The notes below the pieces were generated by a model that ran no database searches, had not been told where the DNA came from, and saw nothing but the letters and a program-made list of their open reading frames with translations. 64,000 nt of DNA from contig NZ_JAODBT010000002.1 in assembly GCF_027497995.1 (NCBI RefSeq), positions 434,001 through 498,000 on the forward strand, in the 5' to 3' direction. This document shows, piece by piece, positions 1 through 9,751 of the stretch. Positions within the stretch are counted from its first letter, which is position 1. Every line of letters starts with the position of its first letter. Origin of the DNA: Stenotrophomonas sp. Iso1. Its GTDB lineage: Bacteria; Pseudomonadota; Gammaproteobacteria; Xanthomonadales; Xanthomonadaceae. Both the position numbers and the translations under genes were made by a program.

Positions 1-1
1 G

Positions 2-1159
2 ATGAGCGAGAACGGCAAGGTCATCGTCACCGGTTGCCTGGGCAAGAAGGGGGACATGATCCGTGAGCACTACCCGGATGTGCTGTCGGTATCCGGCCCG
101 CAGGACTACACCAGCGTGATGGACGCGGTGCATGCCGCGCTGCCGCCCAAGCACAATCCGTTCGTGGATCTGGTGCCGGACTACGGCATCAAGCTGACCC
201 CGCGCCATTACGCCTATCTGAAGATTTCTGAAGGCTGCAATCACCGTTGCAGCTTCTGCATCATTCCGTCGATGCGTGGCGATCTTGTTTCGCGCCCGGT
301 CGATGAGGTGTTGCGTGAGGCCGAGCGTCTGGTGAAGGGCGGCGTGCGCGAATTGCTGGTGGTGTCGCAGGACACCTCGGCCTACGGCGTGGACCGCAAG
401 TATGCGCCGGGCACCTGGCGCGGCAAGGAATACGCCACGCGCATGAAGGCGCTGTGCGAAGGCCTGTCCGAGCTGGACGCGTGGACGCGTCTGCATTACG
501 TCTACCCGTATCCGCACGTCGACGACGTGGTGCCGCTGATGGCCGAAGGCAAAATCCTGCCGTACCTGGACATCCCGTTCCAGCACGCCAGCCCGCGCAT
601 CCTCAAGCTGATGAAGCGCCCGGGCGCGGTCGACAAGACGCTGGAGCGCGTGCTGCGCTGGCGTGAGATCAGCCCGGACATCACTGTGCGCTCGACCTTC
701 ATCGTCGGCTTCCCTGGCGAGACCGACGCCGAGTTCGAACAGTTGCTCGACTTCCTGGACGTGGCCCAGCTCGACCGCGTGGGCGCATTCGCGTACTCGC
801 CGGTCGATGGCGCCACCGCCAATGACCTGCCAGACCCGGTGCCGGAAGAAGTGAAGCAGGAGCGTCTGGCACGTTTCATGGAAAAGCAGGCGGCCATTTC
901 TGCGGCCAAGCTTGAATCCAAGATCGGCACCGTGCAGCAGTGCTTGGTCGATGTGATCGAAGACGGCATCGCCGTGGCCCGTTCCAAGGCCGATGCGCCG
1001 GAAATCGACGGGCTGGTGCATATCCAGAACGCTACGGAAGCCAAGCTGCGTATCGGTGATTTCGTCAATGTCGAGATCACGGAAAGCGACGAACACGATC
1101 TTTTTGGCGACGCCATCATCGAGGCGGCCGGCAATCCGTTCGACCTCAAGGTGCTGTGA
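2..1159 (+). CDS. rimO: Ribosomal protein S12 methylthiotransferase RimO (5' end missing)
   Basis: Radical SAM enzyme that adds a methylthio group to an aspartate of ribosomal protein S12 (Asp89 in E. coli). The window starts inside the gene: the 385 visible residues align with the E. coli protein (about 440 aa) from the last part of the N-terminal methylthiotransferase domain, so roughly 55-60 residues lie upstream, and the ATG at base 2 is internal. Visible C12 fits the third cysteine of the N-terminal cluster. The radical SAM motif CNHRCSFC supplies C79, C83 and C86. A TRAM domain closes the C-terminus (about 315-380). The stop overlaps the GTG start of the next gene by four bases, so the two are probably translationally coupled. 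Confidence 0.97.
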   Translation: MSENGKVIVTGCLGKKGDMIREHYPDVLSVSGPQDYTSVMDAVHAALPPKHNPFVDLVPDYGIKLTPRHYAYLKISEGCNHRCSFCIIPSMRGDLVSRPVDEVLREAERLVKGGVRELLVVSQDTSAYGVDRKYAPGTWRGKEYATRMKALCEGLSELDAWTRLHYVYPYPHVDDVVPLMAEGKILPYLDIPFQHASPRILKLMKRPGAVDKTLERVLRWREISPDITVRSTFIVGFPGETDAEFEQLLDFLDVAQLDRVGAFAYSPVDGATANDLPDPVPEEVKQERLARFMEKQAAISAAKLESKIGTVQQCLVDVIEDGIAVARSKADAPEIDGLVHIQNATEAKLRIGDFVNVEITESDEHDLFGDAIIEAAGNPFDLKVL

Positions 1160-1989
1160 CCGAATCAGCATCTGAATCCGGTGCCGGCACTGCCCGGCGC
1201 CGCTTCATTGCGCCACCGCGCGAGCAGGTGGACGCCGCCTGCTTCCAGCATCCGTTGTTTGCGGAATTTTCTGCGTGGTACACGTTGATGGCCAGCGATG
1301 CTTGGCCCGATATCGACGTGCTCAATGCGCGTATGCCGTTGCCGGGGCGCTGTTTCGTCACGCAGGACGCGGCGTTGCTGGAAGACGGCCTGCACTACGA
1401 AAGCCGCATCTTGCAGGGGCGCATCGCCACACGCCTGCAGAACTGGCATGACCTGTTCAATGCCATGGTGTGGGCACGGCATTCGGCTATCAAACACGCA
1501 CTCAATGCACAGCAATGCACGCACATCGCACGCATGGGGCAGAGCGCACGTAATGCCGGGCAGCAGGCGTTGACCCAATTCGACGAAACCGGCCTGATTG
1601 TGCGGGTGCGCGATGCGACTCTTTTGGATGCCTGGGATGCGCATGACTGGTCAGCGTTGATGCATGCGAATGCAGCGCGGTGGCGCAGCGGCGATATCGC
1701 CATCGCGGGTGTCATCGGCCACGCGCTGATGGAACAGATGCTGGTGCCAGGGCGGTTGCTGGTCGGCAAATGCCTGGTGGTGCAGGGCGAAGATGAGGCC
1801 GCCTGCATTACGCGTGTTGCCGAAGCGATCCTTGAAGGTGAAGTGCTTGCGGCACCTGCGGAACTGCGCCCGTTGCCGTTAGCCGGCATACCCGGTTGGC
1901 ATTCGCAGCAGGACACGCATTTCTACGCGCAGGCGGACTACTTCCGCCCGTTGCGCGAAGGCCGCGTGTACCCGCGGCCCTTGCGTTGA
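1156..1989 (+). CDS. DUF3025 family protein
   Basis: A 277-residue protein of unknown function. The segment [11 protein letters not shown] near residues 96-106, followed shortly by a K-x-ALNA stretch, is the hallmark I associate with DUF3025. No signal peptide, membrane helix or nucleotide-binding motif is apparent, so it is probably cytoplasmic. It starts with GTG inside the rimO stop (GTGA overlap), which suggests one mRNA with rimO. Its stop codon directly abuts the stop codon of the convergent greB with no bases between, and no hairpin is visible at the junction. Nothing here identifies a reaction. Confidence 0.85.
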   Translation: MTESASESGAGTARRRFIAPPREQVDAACFQHPLFAEFSAWYTLMASDAWPDIDVLNARMPLPGRCFVTQDAALLEDGLHYESRILQGRIATRLQNWHDLFNAMVWARHSAIKHALNAQQCTHIARMGQSARNAGQQALTQFDETGLIVRVRDATLLDAWDAHDWSALMHANAARWRSGDIAIAGVIGHALMEQMLVPGRLLVGKCLVVQGEDEAACITRVAEAILEGEVLAAPAELRPLPLAGIPGWHSQQDTHFYAQADYFRPLREGRVYPRPLR

Positions 1990-2493
1990 TCAGCCTTCGT
2001 AACTGACGTCGATCAGCACGAAGCGGGTGACGCCGCTTGGCAGTTCGACCGCAAACTCATCGTCGATACGCTTCTTAAGCAGGGCACGCGCCAACGGCGA
2101 GTCGATGCTGATGTAGCCGGTGGGCGCGTCGGTCTCGTCCGGGCCAACGATGCGGTAGGTGTGGCTTTCGCCGGAGGCTACGTTTTCCAGTTCCACCGTC
2201 GCGCCGAAGAACACGGCCTCTGGATCGCTGGGCGTGGTGTCGATCACGCGCAGGGCTTCCAGCCGCTTGCTCAGGTAACGCACGCGGCGGTCGATTTCGC
2301 CCAATTGCTTCTTGCGATAGGTGTATTCGGCGTTCTCGGAGCGGTCGCCTTCGGCCGCCGCCGCCGCCAATGCCTTGACCACTTCCGGCCGCCGCTGGCG
2401 CCATAGTTCGTCCAGCTCCGTCTTCAAACGGGCATGGCCTTGCGGCGTGATCAGCGCAGTGCTCTTTTCTGCCGGGGGGCGCCAACGACCCAT
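1990..2493 (-). CDS. greB: Transcript cleavage factor GreB
   Basis: Binds the secondary channel of RNA polymerase and stimulates cleavage of backtracked RNA. 167 residues: an N-terminal antiparallel coiled coil (about 12-85) and a C-terminal FKBP-like domain. The coil tip carries the acidic [14 protein letters not shown] segment; the YTYRKKQL version is GreB-like rather than GreA-like. I chose the ATG giving [11 protein letters not shown] because related GreB proteins begin this way; an in-frame ATG seven codons upstream would overlap the preceding gene. The chosen start lies four bases after the stop of the HerA-like ATPase gene, so the pair is probably co-transcribed. Confidence 0.95.
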   Translation of the reverse strand: MGRWRPPAEKSTALITPQGHARLKTELDELWRQRRPEVVKALAAAAAEGDRSENAEYTYRKKQLGEIDRRVRYLSKRLEALRVIDTTPSDPEAVFFGATVELENVASGESHTYRIVGPDETDAPTGYISIDSPLARALLKKRIDDEFAVELPSGVTRFVLIDVSYEG

Positions 2494-2497
2494 GGGC

Positions 2498-4015
2498 TCA
2501 GCGCTTGCCGCCAAAAATGCCGCCGAGGATGCCGCGCACGATCTGATTGCCCAGCTTGGTGCCCACGGTACGCGTGGTCTGTTTGGCCATGGTTTCGATC
2601 ATGCCCTGGCGACGCTTGGTGCCGAAGATCGCGTCCTTGATGCTCTGCCCAAAGCCACCTTCCTGAGTGTCGTCCTGCTCGCGGGTGCGCGCCTTTGGTG
2701 TGTCGGCTTTCTCAACGGTTTTTTCAGCGCGTTGGGCCAGCAGCTCGGCGGCTGATTCACGGTTCACGGCGGTGTCATAGCGGGTGCCAACCGAGCTGCC
2801 GGCACGCACCTGAGCACGCTCGGTATCGGTGATCGAGCCCATGCGGCAACGCGGCGGTGCGATCAGTGTTTTCTGTACTGGCGAGGGAATGCCCTTGTCC
2901 TGCAGCGTGGAGACCAGCGCTTCGCCGGTGCCCAGTTGCGAGAGCGTGGCAACCACGTCGAGTTTTGGATTGGGGACGAAGGTCTCGCCGGCGGTCTTCA
3001 CTGCCTTCTGGTCACGCGGGGTGAAGGCGCGCAGCGCGTGTTGCACGCGGTTGCCGAGTTGGCCAAGGATGTTGGCGGGCACGTCGTCCGGGAACTGCGA
3101 GCAGAAGTACACGCCCACGCCCTTGGAGCGGATCAGGCGCACCACCTGCTCGATGCGCTGCACCAGTGCTGGGGGAGCGTCGTCGAACAGCAGGTGGGCT
3201 TCGTCGAAGATGAAGACCAGTTTGGGCTTTTCCAGGTCGCCCACTTCCGGCAGCTGCTCGAACAGTTCCGACAGCAGCCACAGCAGGAAGGTGGAATACA
3301 GGCGCGGCTTGAGGATCAGCTGCGCGGCGGCAAGGATGCCGATCACGCCGCGGCCGTCATGGTTGACGCGCATGATGTCGGCCAGTTCCAGCGCCGGCTC
3401 ACCGAAGAAGGCTTCGCCGCCGTCCTGCGACAGGCGCAGCAGCGAGCGTTGGATGGCGGCCACCGACTGCGCGCTGACCAGCCCGTATTCGGTGGAGATG
3501 TCCTTGCGTTCCTCGGCCACCAGATTGAGCAGGGCGCGCAGGTCGTCCAGGTCGAGCAACAGCAGGCCACGGTCATCGGCCAGCTTGAACACGATGTCGA
3601 GCACGCCGGACTGGGTGTCGTTCAATTCAAGAATGCGCGAGAGCAGGGTGGGGCCCATCTCGCTGACGGTCGTGCGTACCGGGTGCCCGAGCTTGCCGTA
3701 GAGATCCCAGAACACCACCGGACTGGCGGCAGCGGCATAGTCCGTCACGCCGATGTCGGCCGCGCGCTGGGCCAGCTTCTCGCCACCGTCGCCGGCGACC
3801 GCAAGGCCGGCGACATCGCCCTTCACGTCGGCCAGGAACACCGGCACACCCAGGCGCGAGAACCCTTCGGCCAGCGTCATCAGGGTCACCGTCTTGCCGG
3901 TGCCGGTTGCGCCAGCCACCAGGCCATGGCGGTTGCCGAAACGCGGGAGCAGGGTGACGGCGATGTCGTCGGTGACGCCTTTGCCGAGCAGGATCGGGTC
4001 CATGGAGGCACTCAT
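2498..4015 (-). CDS. HerA-like ATPase, DUF853 (YjgR) family
   Basis: A 505-residue ATPase of the DUF853 branch of the HerA/FtsK superfamily. Walker A is GATGTGKT (residues 35-42, K41). Walker B is LVFIFDEAH (D271, E272). The C-terminal tail (about 425-505) is charged and then glycine-rich, ending GGIFGGKR, as is usual for this family. The function is not settled; the fold resembles hexameric DNA translocases but no partner nuclease (NurA) is nearby. The start was placed at MSASMDP; MDP four codons later is also possible, and neither has a strong ribosome-binding site. It is upstream of greB in the same transcription unit and divergent from the lytic transglycosylase gene. Confidence 0.92.
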   Translation of the reverse strand: MSASMDPILLGKGVTDDIAVTLLPRFGNRHGLVAGATGTGKTVTLMTLAEGFSRLGVPVFLADVKGDVAGLAVAGDGGEKLAQRAADIGVTDYAAAASPVVFWDLYGKLGHPVRTTVSEMGPTLLSRILELNDTQSGVLDIVFKLADDRGLLLLDLDDLRALLNLVAEERKDISTEYGLVSAQSVAAIQRSLLRLSQDGGEAFFGEPALELADIMRVNHDGRGVIGILAAAQLILKPRLYSTFLLWLLSELFEQLPEVGDLEKPKLVFIFDEAHLLFDDAPPALVQRIEQVVRLIRSKGVGVYFCSQFPDDVPANILGQLGNRVQHALRAFTPRDQKAVKTAGETFVPNPKLDVVATLSQLGTGEALVSTLQDKGIPSPVQKTLIAPPRCRMGSITDTERAQVRAGSSVGTRYDTAVNRESAAELLAQRAEKTVEKADTPKARTREQDDTQEGGFGQSIKDAIFGTKRRQGMIETMAKQTTRTVGTKLGNQIVRGILGGIFGGKR

Positions 4016-4125
4016 TGATGAATGAAGGGGGATTCTAACGGCCGACTGTATCGGTGCGGTGGCATTGTTGCCCCCGGACAAGTCCGGCGGCTACCCTGCT
4101 GGACCTTTCGCCTGCAGTGTCGCTG

Positions 4126-5706
4126 ATGCCTGTTTCCCTGTTCTCGGTTCGTCCCTTGCCGCTGCTGGTGGCTGCCACGTTGTTGACCGTGATGCCGGCC
4201 GCGCACGCTCTTTCTGCCCGCGACAAGGCCAAGGTAGATGCCATCGAGGCGCGCATGACCGCCGCAGAGAAGCGCTACAACGATGCGCTGGTGCTGGTAA
4301 CCAACGCCGATCCCAAGGGAACCCCGGAGGCCGACGCGGCGCTGGAGGACATGGAGGACGTGCTCACTGCCTGCATCGCGCAGAAGGGCTGCCAGGTCAG
4401 TGGCCTGCTCACCACCTACAAGCGTCTGCTCAAAAAGCAGTCCGATGGCACCGCTGAGGAAGCCGACGAGGATGTCGGGCCGCTGGAAGCCGACCCGGAC
4501 CATATCGCGCCGCTGGTCGCCAATGTGCCCGAAGCCGCGCGTGCGGCAGCATTGCTGAACGATCATCGGCATGCGTTCGATGAGATGGTCGAATACAACC
4601 CGGCCATCCAGGCCGGCATCCGTCGCTGGCTCACCGACATGCGCCCGTCGCTGCTGACCAGCTACGAGAACTACATGAACCTGCGCGCGGTGATGTGGCC
4701 CGAGTGGGAAAAGAACGCGCTGCCCGAAGCGCTGTTGTTCGGCATCATGGCCAAGGAATCCAATGGTCGCGTGCATGCGTCTTCGCGCGTGGGCGCAGCG
4801 GGCCTGATGCAGTTCATGCCGGCCACCGGCCGCCGTTTCGGTCTGGGCCCGGACGGCACCGGTTTCGATACACGCTTCGACCCGCGCAGCGCCGCTGAGG
4901 CCAGTGCGGCCTATATGAATGAGCGCATGCGTGGGCTCAATAAGAACATCGAATACGCCTTGGCGGCCTACAACGGCGGCGAAGGCCGTGCTGCTCGCAT
5001 CTATCGCGAGGCCGGTGGGCAGAGCTTCTGGACGGATTCGGCCTACAACCAGTTCCCCGGCGAAACCAAGGACTACGTGCCGATGGTGATCGCTGCCGCG
5101 TGGATATTCCTGCACCCGCAGCAGTACGGCGTGGAGTTCCCCAAGATCAGTGCGCAGCCGGCGACGATCCGTCTGGCCAAATCCACCACCATTTATGAGC
5201 TGACCATCTGCCTGGGCAGTAACGGCACCCGCGATGGCTACATGCGTGCGCTGCGCAACCTCAACCCGCGTTACGAGGCCGACGGCTGGATTCCGGCTGG
5301 CACCACGATCAATGCCACCACCCGCATTGCCGGTCTGTACAACCGCTATTGCGTGAGTGGTCCACGTGCAGACCTTGCGCGCGCGCTGATCACCGCCGAT
5401 ATCAATACGGCGATCAAACGCCCGTCGGCGGCGGCGTTTACCGGCAGTGTGGCAGTGGGTGACGTGCAGGCCCTGCAAGCGGCGCAGGCCGCGCCGCCAG
5501 TGGCAACGCCGGCACCGCGTCCCGCGCCCGCACCGGCTCGTCGTGCCGCGCGCAGCTACACCGTGGTACGGGGCGACACCTTGGGCAGCATCGCCAATCG
5601 TTTCCAGTGCGGTGTTCCCGCACTGGCGCGAGCCAATGGCCTGCGTGCACCTGCCTATGCGCTCAAGCCCGGGCAGAGCCTGAAGCTGGAAGGCTGCCGC
5701 CGCTGA
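4126..5706 (+). CDS. MltD-like lytic transglycosylase with LysM domain
   Basis: Cleaves peptidoglycan glycan strands in the periplasm. The chosen start gives a signal peptide of about 28 residues ending near MPAAHA. A helical region follows, then an SLT catalytic domain (about 195-330) with the KESNG signature, catalytic glutamate E211, the GLMQFMP segment and the late AAYNGGEGR motif. After an Ala/Pro-rich linker (about 460-475) a single LysM peptidoglycan-binding domain ends the 526-residue protein (YTVVRGDTLGSIANRF). MltD of E. coli carries two LysM repeats. An upstream in-frame ATG 24 codons earlier would spoil the signal peptide. A strong hairpin follows the gene. Confidence 0.92.
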   Translation: MPVSLFSVRPLPLLVAATLLTVMPAAHALSARDKAKVDAIEARMTAAEKRYNDALVLVTNADPKGTPEADAALEDMEDVLTACIAQKGCQVSGLLTTYKRLLKKQSDGTAEEADEDVGPLEADPDHIAPLVANVPEAARAAALLNDHRHAFDEMVEYNPAIQAGIRRWLTDMRPSLLTSYENYMNLRAVMWPEWEKNALPEALLFGIMAKESNGRVHASSRVGAAGLMQFMPATGRRFGLGPDGTGFDTRFDPRSAAEASAAYMNERMRGLNKNIEYALAAYNGGEGRAARIYREAGGQSFWTDSAYNQFPGETKDYVPMVIAAAWIFLHPQQYGVEFPKISAQPATIRLAKSTTIYELTICLGSNGTRDGYMRALRNLNPRYEADGWIPAGTTINATTRIAGLYNRYCVSGPRADLARALITADINTAIKRPSAAAFTGSVAVGDVQALQAAQAAPPVATPAPRPAPAPARRAARSYTVVRGDTLGSIANRFQCGVPALARANGLRAPAYALKPGQSLKLEGCRR

Positions 5707-5722
5707 GTGCGGTTGACGCTGG

Positions 5723-5758
5723 AATGAGAAAGGGCGCCGTAAGGCGCCCTTTCTCATT
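5723..5758. terminator. Bidirectional intrinsic terminator
   Basis: A perfect 16-base inverted repeat (AATGAGAAAGGGCGCC and its complement) with a 4-base GTAA loop. It lies between the convergent transglycosylase and psd genes. The outer stem gives A-rich and T-rich flanks on both strands, so it can serve as a terminator in both directions. Confidence 0.9.
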
Positions 5759-5780
5759 GACGAGGCAGGTCGTTGAACGC

Positions 5781-6623
5781 CTACAGGAGCTTTGCCAGCG
5801 GCTGGCCCAACTGCACGGGGCTTTCGGCCTTCAAAGAAGGATCAAACTCCGCTACGCCCGGCGGCAGCAGCACGATCACCGTGGAGCCATAGTTGAAGCG
5901 CGCCATCTCGGCGAAGCGCTCCAGCGTGATGCCCTTGCCGCGCCAATCCTTGCGGGTGATGCGGTCGCCATAGGCGGGGATTTCCTCGCCACTCCACACC
6001 GTCTCCACGCCGCTGACCAGCAGCGCGCCGACCATCACCTGCACCATCGGCCCGAAGTCGGTATCGAAATGGCAGACCAGGCGTTCGTTGCGGGCGAACA
6101 GGCCCGGCACGTTGGCCACCGCATCGGTGCCAACGCTGAAAAGGCGGCCGGGTACATGCACGGTTTCGCGCAGGGTACCGGTCCAGGCCATGTGCACGCG
6201 GTGGTAATCACGCGGAGACAGATAGACCGTTGCGAACAGGCCGTTGTTGAACGGCTCGGCGTCGGCGACATCGCCCAGCAGCTCGGCGGCGGTGAACGAC
6301 TGGCCCTTGGCCTGGAAGATGCGGCCATCGGCAATCGGCCCGAGCTGGCTGATGCGGCCGTCGGCGGGCATGGTCAGCGTGCGCGGATCGGCTGCGGCCA
6401 CGCGTGCACCCGTCTTCAGGGCGCGAGTGAAGAACGCATTGAAGCTGGGGTAGCTGCGCGGGTCCGGGTTGGCCGCTTCGGCCAGATTGACGTTGAACTT
6501 CGCGCTTACCGTGTCGATCAGCCAGCGCGAGATCCGCGGGTTTTGCGAATAGGCCAGTGAGCGCGCCATGGAGGACAGCAGGCGGTGGGGCAGGACGTAG
6601 CTGAGCGTTGTTACCAGACTCAT
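5781..6623 (-). CDS. psd: Phosphatidylserine decarboxylase proenzyme
   Basis: Membrane-associated enzyme that decarboxylates phosphatidylserine to phosphatidylethanolamine. 280 residues. The proenzyme is self-cleaved at a GST site near the C-terminus; here it reads YGST, with S247 expected to become the pyruvoyl group of the alpha chain. The charge-relay aspartate and histidine are visible as D88 (PADG) and H144 (DYHRVHM). The first residue of the cleavage motif is Y where many family members have L; the G-S-T core is intact. The ATG overlaps the stop of the SCO-like gene by four bases, so both are read from one mRNA. Confidence 0.97.
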   Translation of the reverse strand: MSLVTTLSYVLPHRLLSSMARSLAYSQNPRISRWLIDTVSAKFNVNLAEAANPDPRSYPSFNAFFTRALKTGARVAAADPRTLTMPADGRISQLGPIADGRIFQAKGQSFTAAELLGDVADAEPFNNGLFATVYLSPRDYHRVHMAWTGTLRETVHVPGRLFSVGTDAVANVPGLFARNERLVCHFDTDFGPMVQVMVGALLVSGVETVWSGEEIPAYGDRITRKDWRGKGITLERFAEMARFNYGSTVIVLLPPGVAEFDPSLKAESPVQLGQPLAKLL

Positions 6624-7267
6624 GGTGCGGTGTTCTCGGTGAGCTTGATCAGGTCGCTGGCGATGGCCTGCGGGTTGAATGGGGGGCGCATCAGCCCGGC
6701 CAGGCGGCCCTGCGGATCGAGCACGGCAATGCTGGCTGAGTGATCCATGCTGTAGTCGCCCGGATTCTCTTCAAAATGTTTGCCCGGCACCTTCTGGAAC
6801 AGCATGCCCAGCGAGGTGGCAAAGCGCTCCAGTGACGGCACGTCGGCGGTCGCGGCAATCGTGTCCTTGTGGAAGGCGTGGGCGTATTCGCCCAGCCGTG
6901 CCGGGGTATCGCGCTCCGGGTCCACTGACACGAACACCACCCGTGGCCGCAGGCTGTCGGGGATGGACTGCCACTGTTTCTGGGCCTGCGCCAGCTCGGT
7001 CAACGTGGTCGGGCAGACGTCCGGGCAGGAGGTGAAGCCCAGAAACACGAGGGTCCAATGGCCGCGCAACTCGCCGGGGATCAGGCGGGTGCCGTCGGAC
7101 TGGGCCAGATCGAACTCCGGCAACGTACGTGGCGTTCCGTAGAAGATGATCGAGCTGCTGTCGCGGGTGCCTTGGCTGGTGGGGCCAAACACCTTTTGGG
7201 CCAAGACCAGGCCGAGGCCGGCGGCCAGGGCGATGGCGAGGATGATGCCGGTATTGCGGTTGAACAT
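6620..7267 (-). CDS. SCO1/SenC-family copper chaperone
   Basis: Thioredoxin-fold protein of the SCO family, which delivers copper to the CuA centre of cytochrome oxidase or acts as a thiol reductase. 215 residues: an N-terminal membrane anchor (about 5-24), then a periplasmic domain. The copper-binding motif CPDVCP gives C81 and C85, and the distal histidine is H176 (DYSMDHS). All three ligands are present, so copper binding is likely. It is the first gene of a two-gene unit with psd and is divergent from prmB. No oxidase genes are nearby, so its target cannot be inferred from context. Confidence 0.93.
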   Translation of the reverse strand: MFNRNTGIILAIALAAGLGLVLAQKVFGPTSQGTRDSSSIIFYGTPRTLPEFDLAQSDGTRLIPGELRGHWTLVFLGFTSCPDVCPTTLTELAQAQKQWQSIPDSLRPRVVFVSVDPERDTPARLGEYAHAFHKDTIAATADVPSLERFATSLGMLFQKVPGKHFEENPGDYSMDHSASIAVLDPQGRLAGLMRPPFNPQAIASDLIKLTENTAP

Positions 7268-7433
7268 GGGCCGTTGCTTCCGTTCAAGAGGGTGCCGCCG
7301 CAGGCGCTGGGCCGCTGGCGGAGCACGCGAGTGTAGGGGATTGACGGCTTCCGCCGCCGCGCGGGGACGCGGTTTTGGCAGTCGATTCGGTGCCGGTTGG
7401 CGGCTATCGCCGAAGTTTCCGCTGCAACTGGGC

Positions 7434-7462
7434 GCTCAATATACCGGGCAGGCGCCTATAAT
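7434..7462 (+). promoter_or_regulatory. Putative sigma-70 promoter of prmB
   Basis: A consensus -10 hexamer TATAAT lies 30 bases before the prmB ATG. The -35 region at the usual 17-base spacing (GCTCAA) is weak. It sits in the 224-base divergent region between the SCO gene and prmB. Confidence 0.5.
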
Positions 7463-7491
7463 CGCAGACCATTCAAGTATTTCCGTATGCC

Positions 7492-8421
7492 ATGACTGCT
7501 CAAGCGGCCGCTGAACTTCACACGATCATCGATCTGATCCGTTACGGCGCCAGCCGTTTCAATGCCGCGGGCCTGACCTTCGGCCACAGCTACGACAACG
7601 CCCTGGACGAATCCACCCAGCTGGTGTTGTACAGCCTGCATTTGCCACCGGACCTCGGCCCGGCCTATGGCAGTGCGCGCGTGCTGCTGGAAGAACGCGA
7701 GCGCGTGCTGGCCTTGTTCGAGCGCCGCATCAGCGAGCGCCTGCCGGCCGCTTATCTGACCGGTGAGGCGTGGTTTGCAGGGCTCAGCTTCAAGAGCGAT
7801 GCCCGCGCACTGGTGCCGCGTTCGCCGATTGCCGAGCTGATCCTCAACGGATTTGAGCCGTGGCTGGCGGGCCGCGATGTCGCCCGCGCGCTGGACCTGT
7901 GCACCGGTTCGGGCTGCATCGCCATCGCCATGGGCCATTACTACCCCAACTGGCAGGTAGACGGCAGCGACGTCAATGACGCCGCGCTGTCGTTGGCGGT
8001 CGAGAACAAGGAGCGGCTGCTTGCCCACAACGTTGAACTGGTCAAGAGCGATCTGTTCAATGGCTTGCAGGGCCGTGTGTATGAGCTGATCGTCACCAAT
8101 CCGCCGTACGTCACCAATGACGAGACCGACGCGCTGCCGCAGGAGTACTCGCACGAGCCGGACCTGGCGCTGCGTGCCGGCGACGATGGCCTGGACCTGG
8201 TGCTGAAGATTTTGCGCGATGCGCCGAACCATCTGACCGAAGAAGGCCTCCTGATCTGCGAAGTGGGCGAATCCGAACAGCACCTGATCAAGCTGCTGCC
8301 GGAAGTCGACTTTGCCTGGATCGAGTTCAAGGTTGGGCAGATGGGCATCTTCGCGGTGGAAGCCAGCGAACTGCGTGCTCACCATGCGCGGATTGCCGAG
8401 TTGGCAGCGGCGCGGGCGTAA
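7492..8421 (+). CDS. prmB: Ribosomal protein L3 glutamine N5-methyltransferase PrmB
   Basis: SAM-dependent enzyme that methylates a glutamine side chain of ribosomal protein L3. 309 residues. A helical N-terminal domain (1-115) precedes a Rossmann methyltransferase domain. Motif I is LDLCTGSGCIAIA (about 134-146), and the catalytic NPPY motif is N203-Y206. The N-terminal sequence and full-length match fit PrmB better than the release-factor enzyme PrmC. The next gene, aroC, begins after a 230-base gap with inverted repeats; prmB next to aroC is a common arrangement in gammaproteobacteria. Confidence 0.95.
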   Translation: MTAQAAAELHTIIDLIRYGASRFNAAGLTFGHSYDNALDESTQLVLYSLHLPPDLGPAYGSARVLLEERERVLALFERRISERLPAAYLTGEAWFAGLSFKSDARALVPRSPIAELILNGFEPWLAGRDVARALDLCTGSGCIAIAMGHYYPNWQVDGSDVNDAALSLAVENKERLLAHNVELVKSDLFNGLQGRVYELIVTNPPYVTNDETDALPQEYSHEPDLALRAGDDGLDLVLKILRDAPNHLTEEGLLICEVGESEQHLIKLLPEVDFAWIEFKVGQMGIFAVEASELRAHHARIAELAAARA

Positions 8422-8428
8422 GAGTCTT

Positions 8429-8565
8429 GCTGGCAGGAGCATTGTCCGCTTCTGCCAGCATCCCCGCGAAGGCGGGGGGCTCTGGCCTCGGCTCCATCTG
8501 CCTGGCATGAGGTGAGGCGAGGGCAATGACATGAAAAAGACCGATTCCCGCCTGCGCGGGTAGTC
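8429..8565. repeat. REP-like inverted repeats between prmB and aroC
   Basis: Three hairpins are visible. GCTGGCAG (8429-8436) pairs with CTGCCAGC (8452-8459). CCCCGC-GAAG-GCGGGG lies at 8462-8477. CCCGC-CTGC-GCGGG lies at 8547-8560. The last two look like the same short palindromic element in opposite orientation: read on opposite strands both contain a CCCGCG-AAGGCGGG-like core. Such paired intergenic palindromes are common in xanthomonads. None is followed by a T-run, so a terminator role is doubtful. Confidence 0.55.
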
Positions 8566-8653
8566 AGCAATAGAGCAACGGTGACAAAGCCATTGCAGCA
8601 GATGCGGTGAACGCGGCAAAGCAAACGCAAAACAGCGAGAGCAAAACAGCAAC

Positions 8654-9751
8654 GTGAATACATTCGGACAACTTTTTCGTGTCACTACCTTTGGCGAATC
8701 CCACGGGCCGGCCATCGGCTGTGTGATAGATGGTTGTCCCCCGGGGCTGGAAATCACGCCAGAAGAATTCGCGCATGACCTGCAGCGTCGCGCCACCGGC
8801 AAGAGTCGCCATACCTCGGCACGGCGTGAGGCGGACGAAGTTGAGATCCTGTCCGGCGTGTATGAGGGCAAGACCACCGGTACGCCGATTGCGCTGCTGA
8901 TTCGCAATACCGACCAGCGCAGCAAGGATTACAGCAACATCGCGCAACAGTTCCGTCCGGGCCATGCTGATTACAGCTATTGGCAGAAGTACGGCATCCG
9001 CGATCCGCGTGGTGGTGGCCGTTCTTCGGCGCGCGAAACCACCATGCGCGTGGCCGCCGGCGTCATCGCCAAGAAGTGGCTGCAGCAGCGCTACGGCGTG
9101 ACCGTGCGCGGTTACCTATCTCAGCTGGGCGAAATCACTCCGCTCGGCTTCGACTGGAGCGCGGTCGAGGAAAACCCTTTCTTCTGGCCCGATGCCGCAC
9201 AGGTGCCGGCGCTGGAGGCGTACATGGATGCGCTGCGCAAATCCGGAGACTCGGTTGGTGCGCGCGTGAGTGTGGTCGCCGATGGCGTGCCGCCGGGATG
9301 GGGTGAGCCTATCTACGGTAAGCTTGATGGTGATATCGCCGCTGCGCTGATGAGCATCAATGCGGTCAAGGGTGTGGAAATCGGCGACGGTTTCGCCAGT
9401 GCCTCGCAGAAGGGCACCGAGCACCGTGATCTGATTTCTCCGCAGGGTTTCCAGTCCAACCATGCCGGCGGCATCTTGGGGGGTATTTCCACCGGGCAGC
9501 AGGTTGTTGCGTCGATGGTGCTCAAGCCCACCTCCAGCCTGCGTCTGCCGGGTGCAACGGTAGATACGTCTGGCAACGCCGTCGATGTCATCACCACCGG
9601 CCGCCACGACCCGTGCGTGGGCATCCGCGCCACGCCTATCGCCGAAGCAATGTTGGCGATGGTGCTGGTGGATCAGGCGCTGCGTCACCGTGCGCAATGT
9701 GGCGATGTTGGCGAAATGGCACCACGCATCCCCGGTAATCTCGATGGCTGA
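8654..9751 (+). CDS. aroC: Chorismate synthase
   Basis: Last step of the shikimate pathway: converts 5-enolpyruvylshikimate 3-phosphate to chorismate using reduced FMN. 365 residues, close to the usual 360. Family signatures visible are FGESHG near residue 14, [10 protein letters not shown] (about 121-130) and RHDPC (about 317-321). The start is GTG; no earlier in-frame start fits the known N-terminus [18 protein letters not shown]. The stop overlaps the start of the downstream dehydrogenase gene by eight bases. Chorismate feeds the tryptophan branch encoded elsewhere in this window. Confidence 0.98.
   Translation: MNTFGQLFRVTTFGESHGPAIGCVIDGCPPGLEITPEEFAHDLQRRATGKSRHTSARREADEVEILSGVYEGKTTGTPIALLIRNTDQRSKDYSNIAQQFRPGHADYSYWQKYGIRDPRGGGRSSARETTMRVAAGVIAKKWLQQRYGVTVRGYLSQLGEITPLGFDWSAVEENPFFWPDAAQVPALEAYMDALRKSGDSVGARVSVVADGVPPGWGEPIYGKLDGDIAAALMSINAVKGVEIGDGFASASQKGTEHRDLISPQGFQSNHAGGILGGISTGQQVVASMVLKPTSSLRLPGATVDTSGNAVDVITTGRHDPCVGIRATPIAEAMLAMVLVDQALRHRAQCGDVGEMAPRIPGNLDG

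Noticed and set aside
3000-3300. Long open frames on the strand opposite the HerA-like ATPase gene
   Set aside because: They are shadows of a GC-rich gene; their translations are Arg/Ala/His-rich with no family match, while the minus strand has intact Walker motifs.
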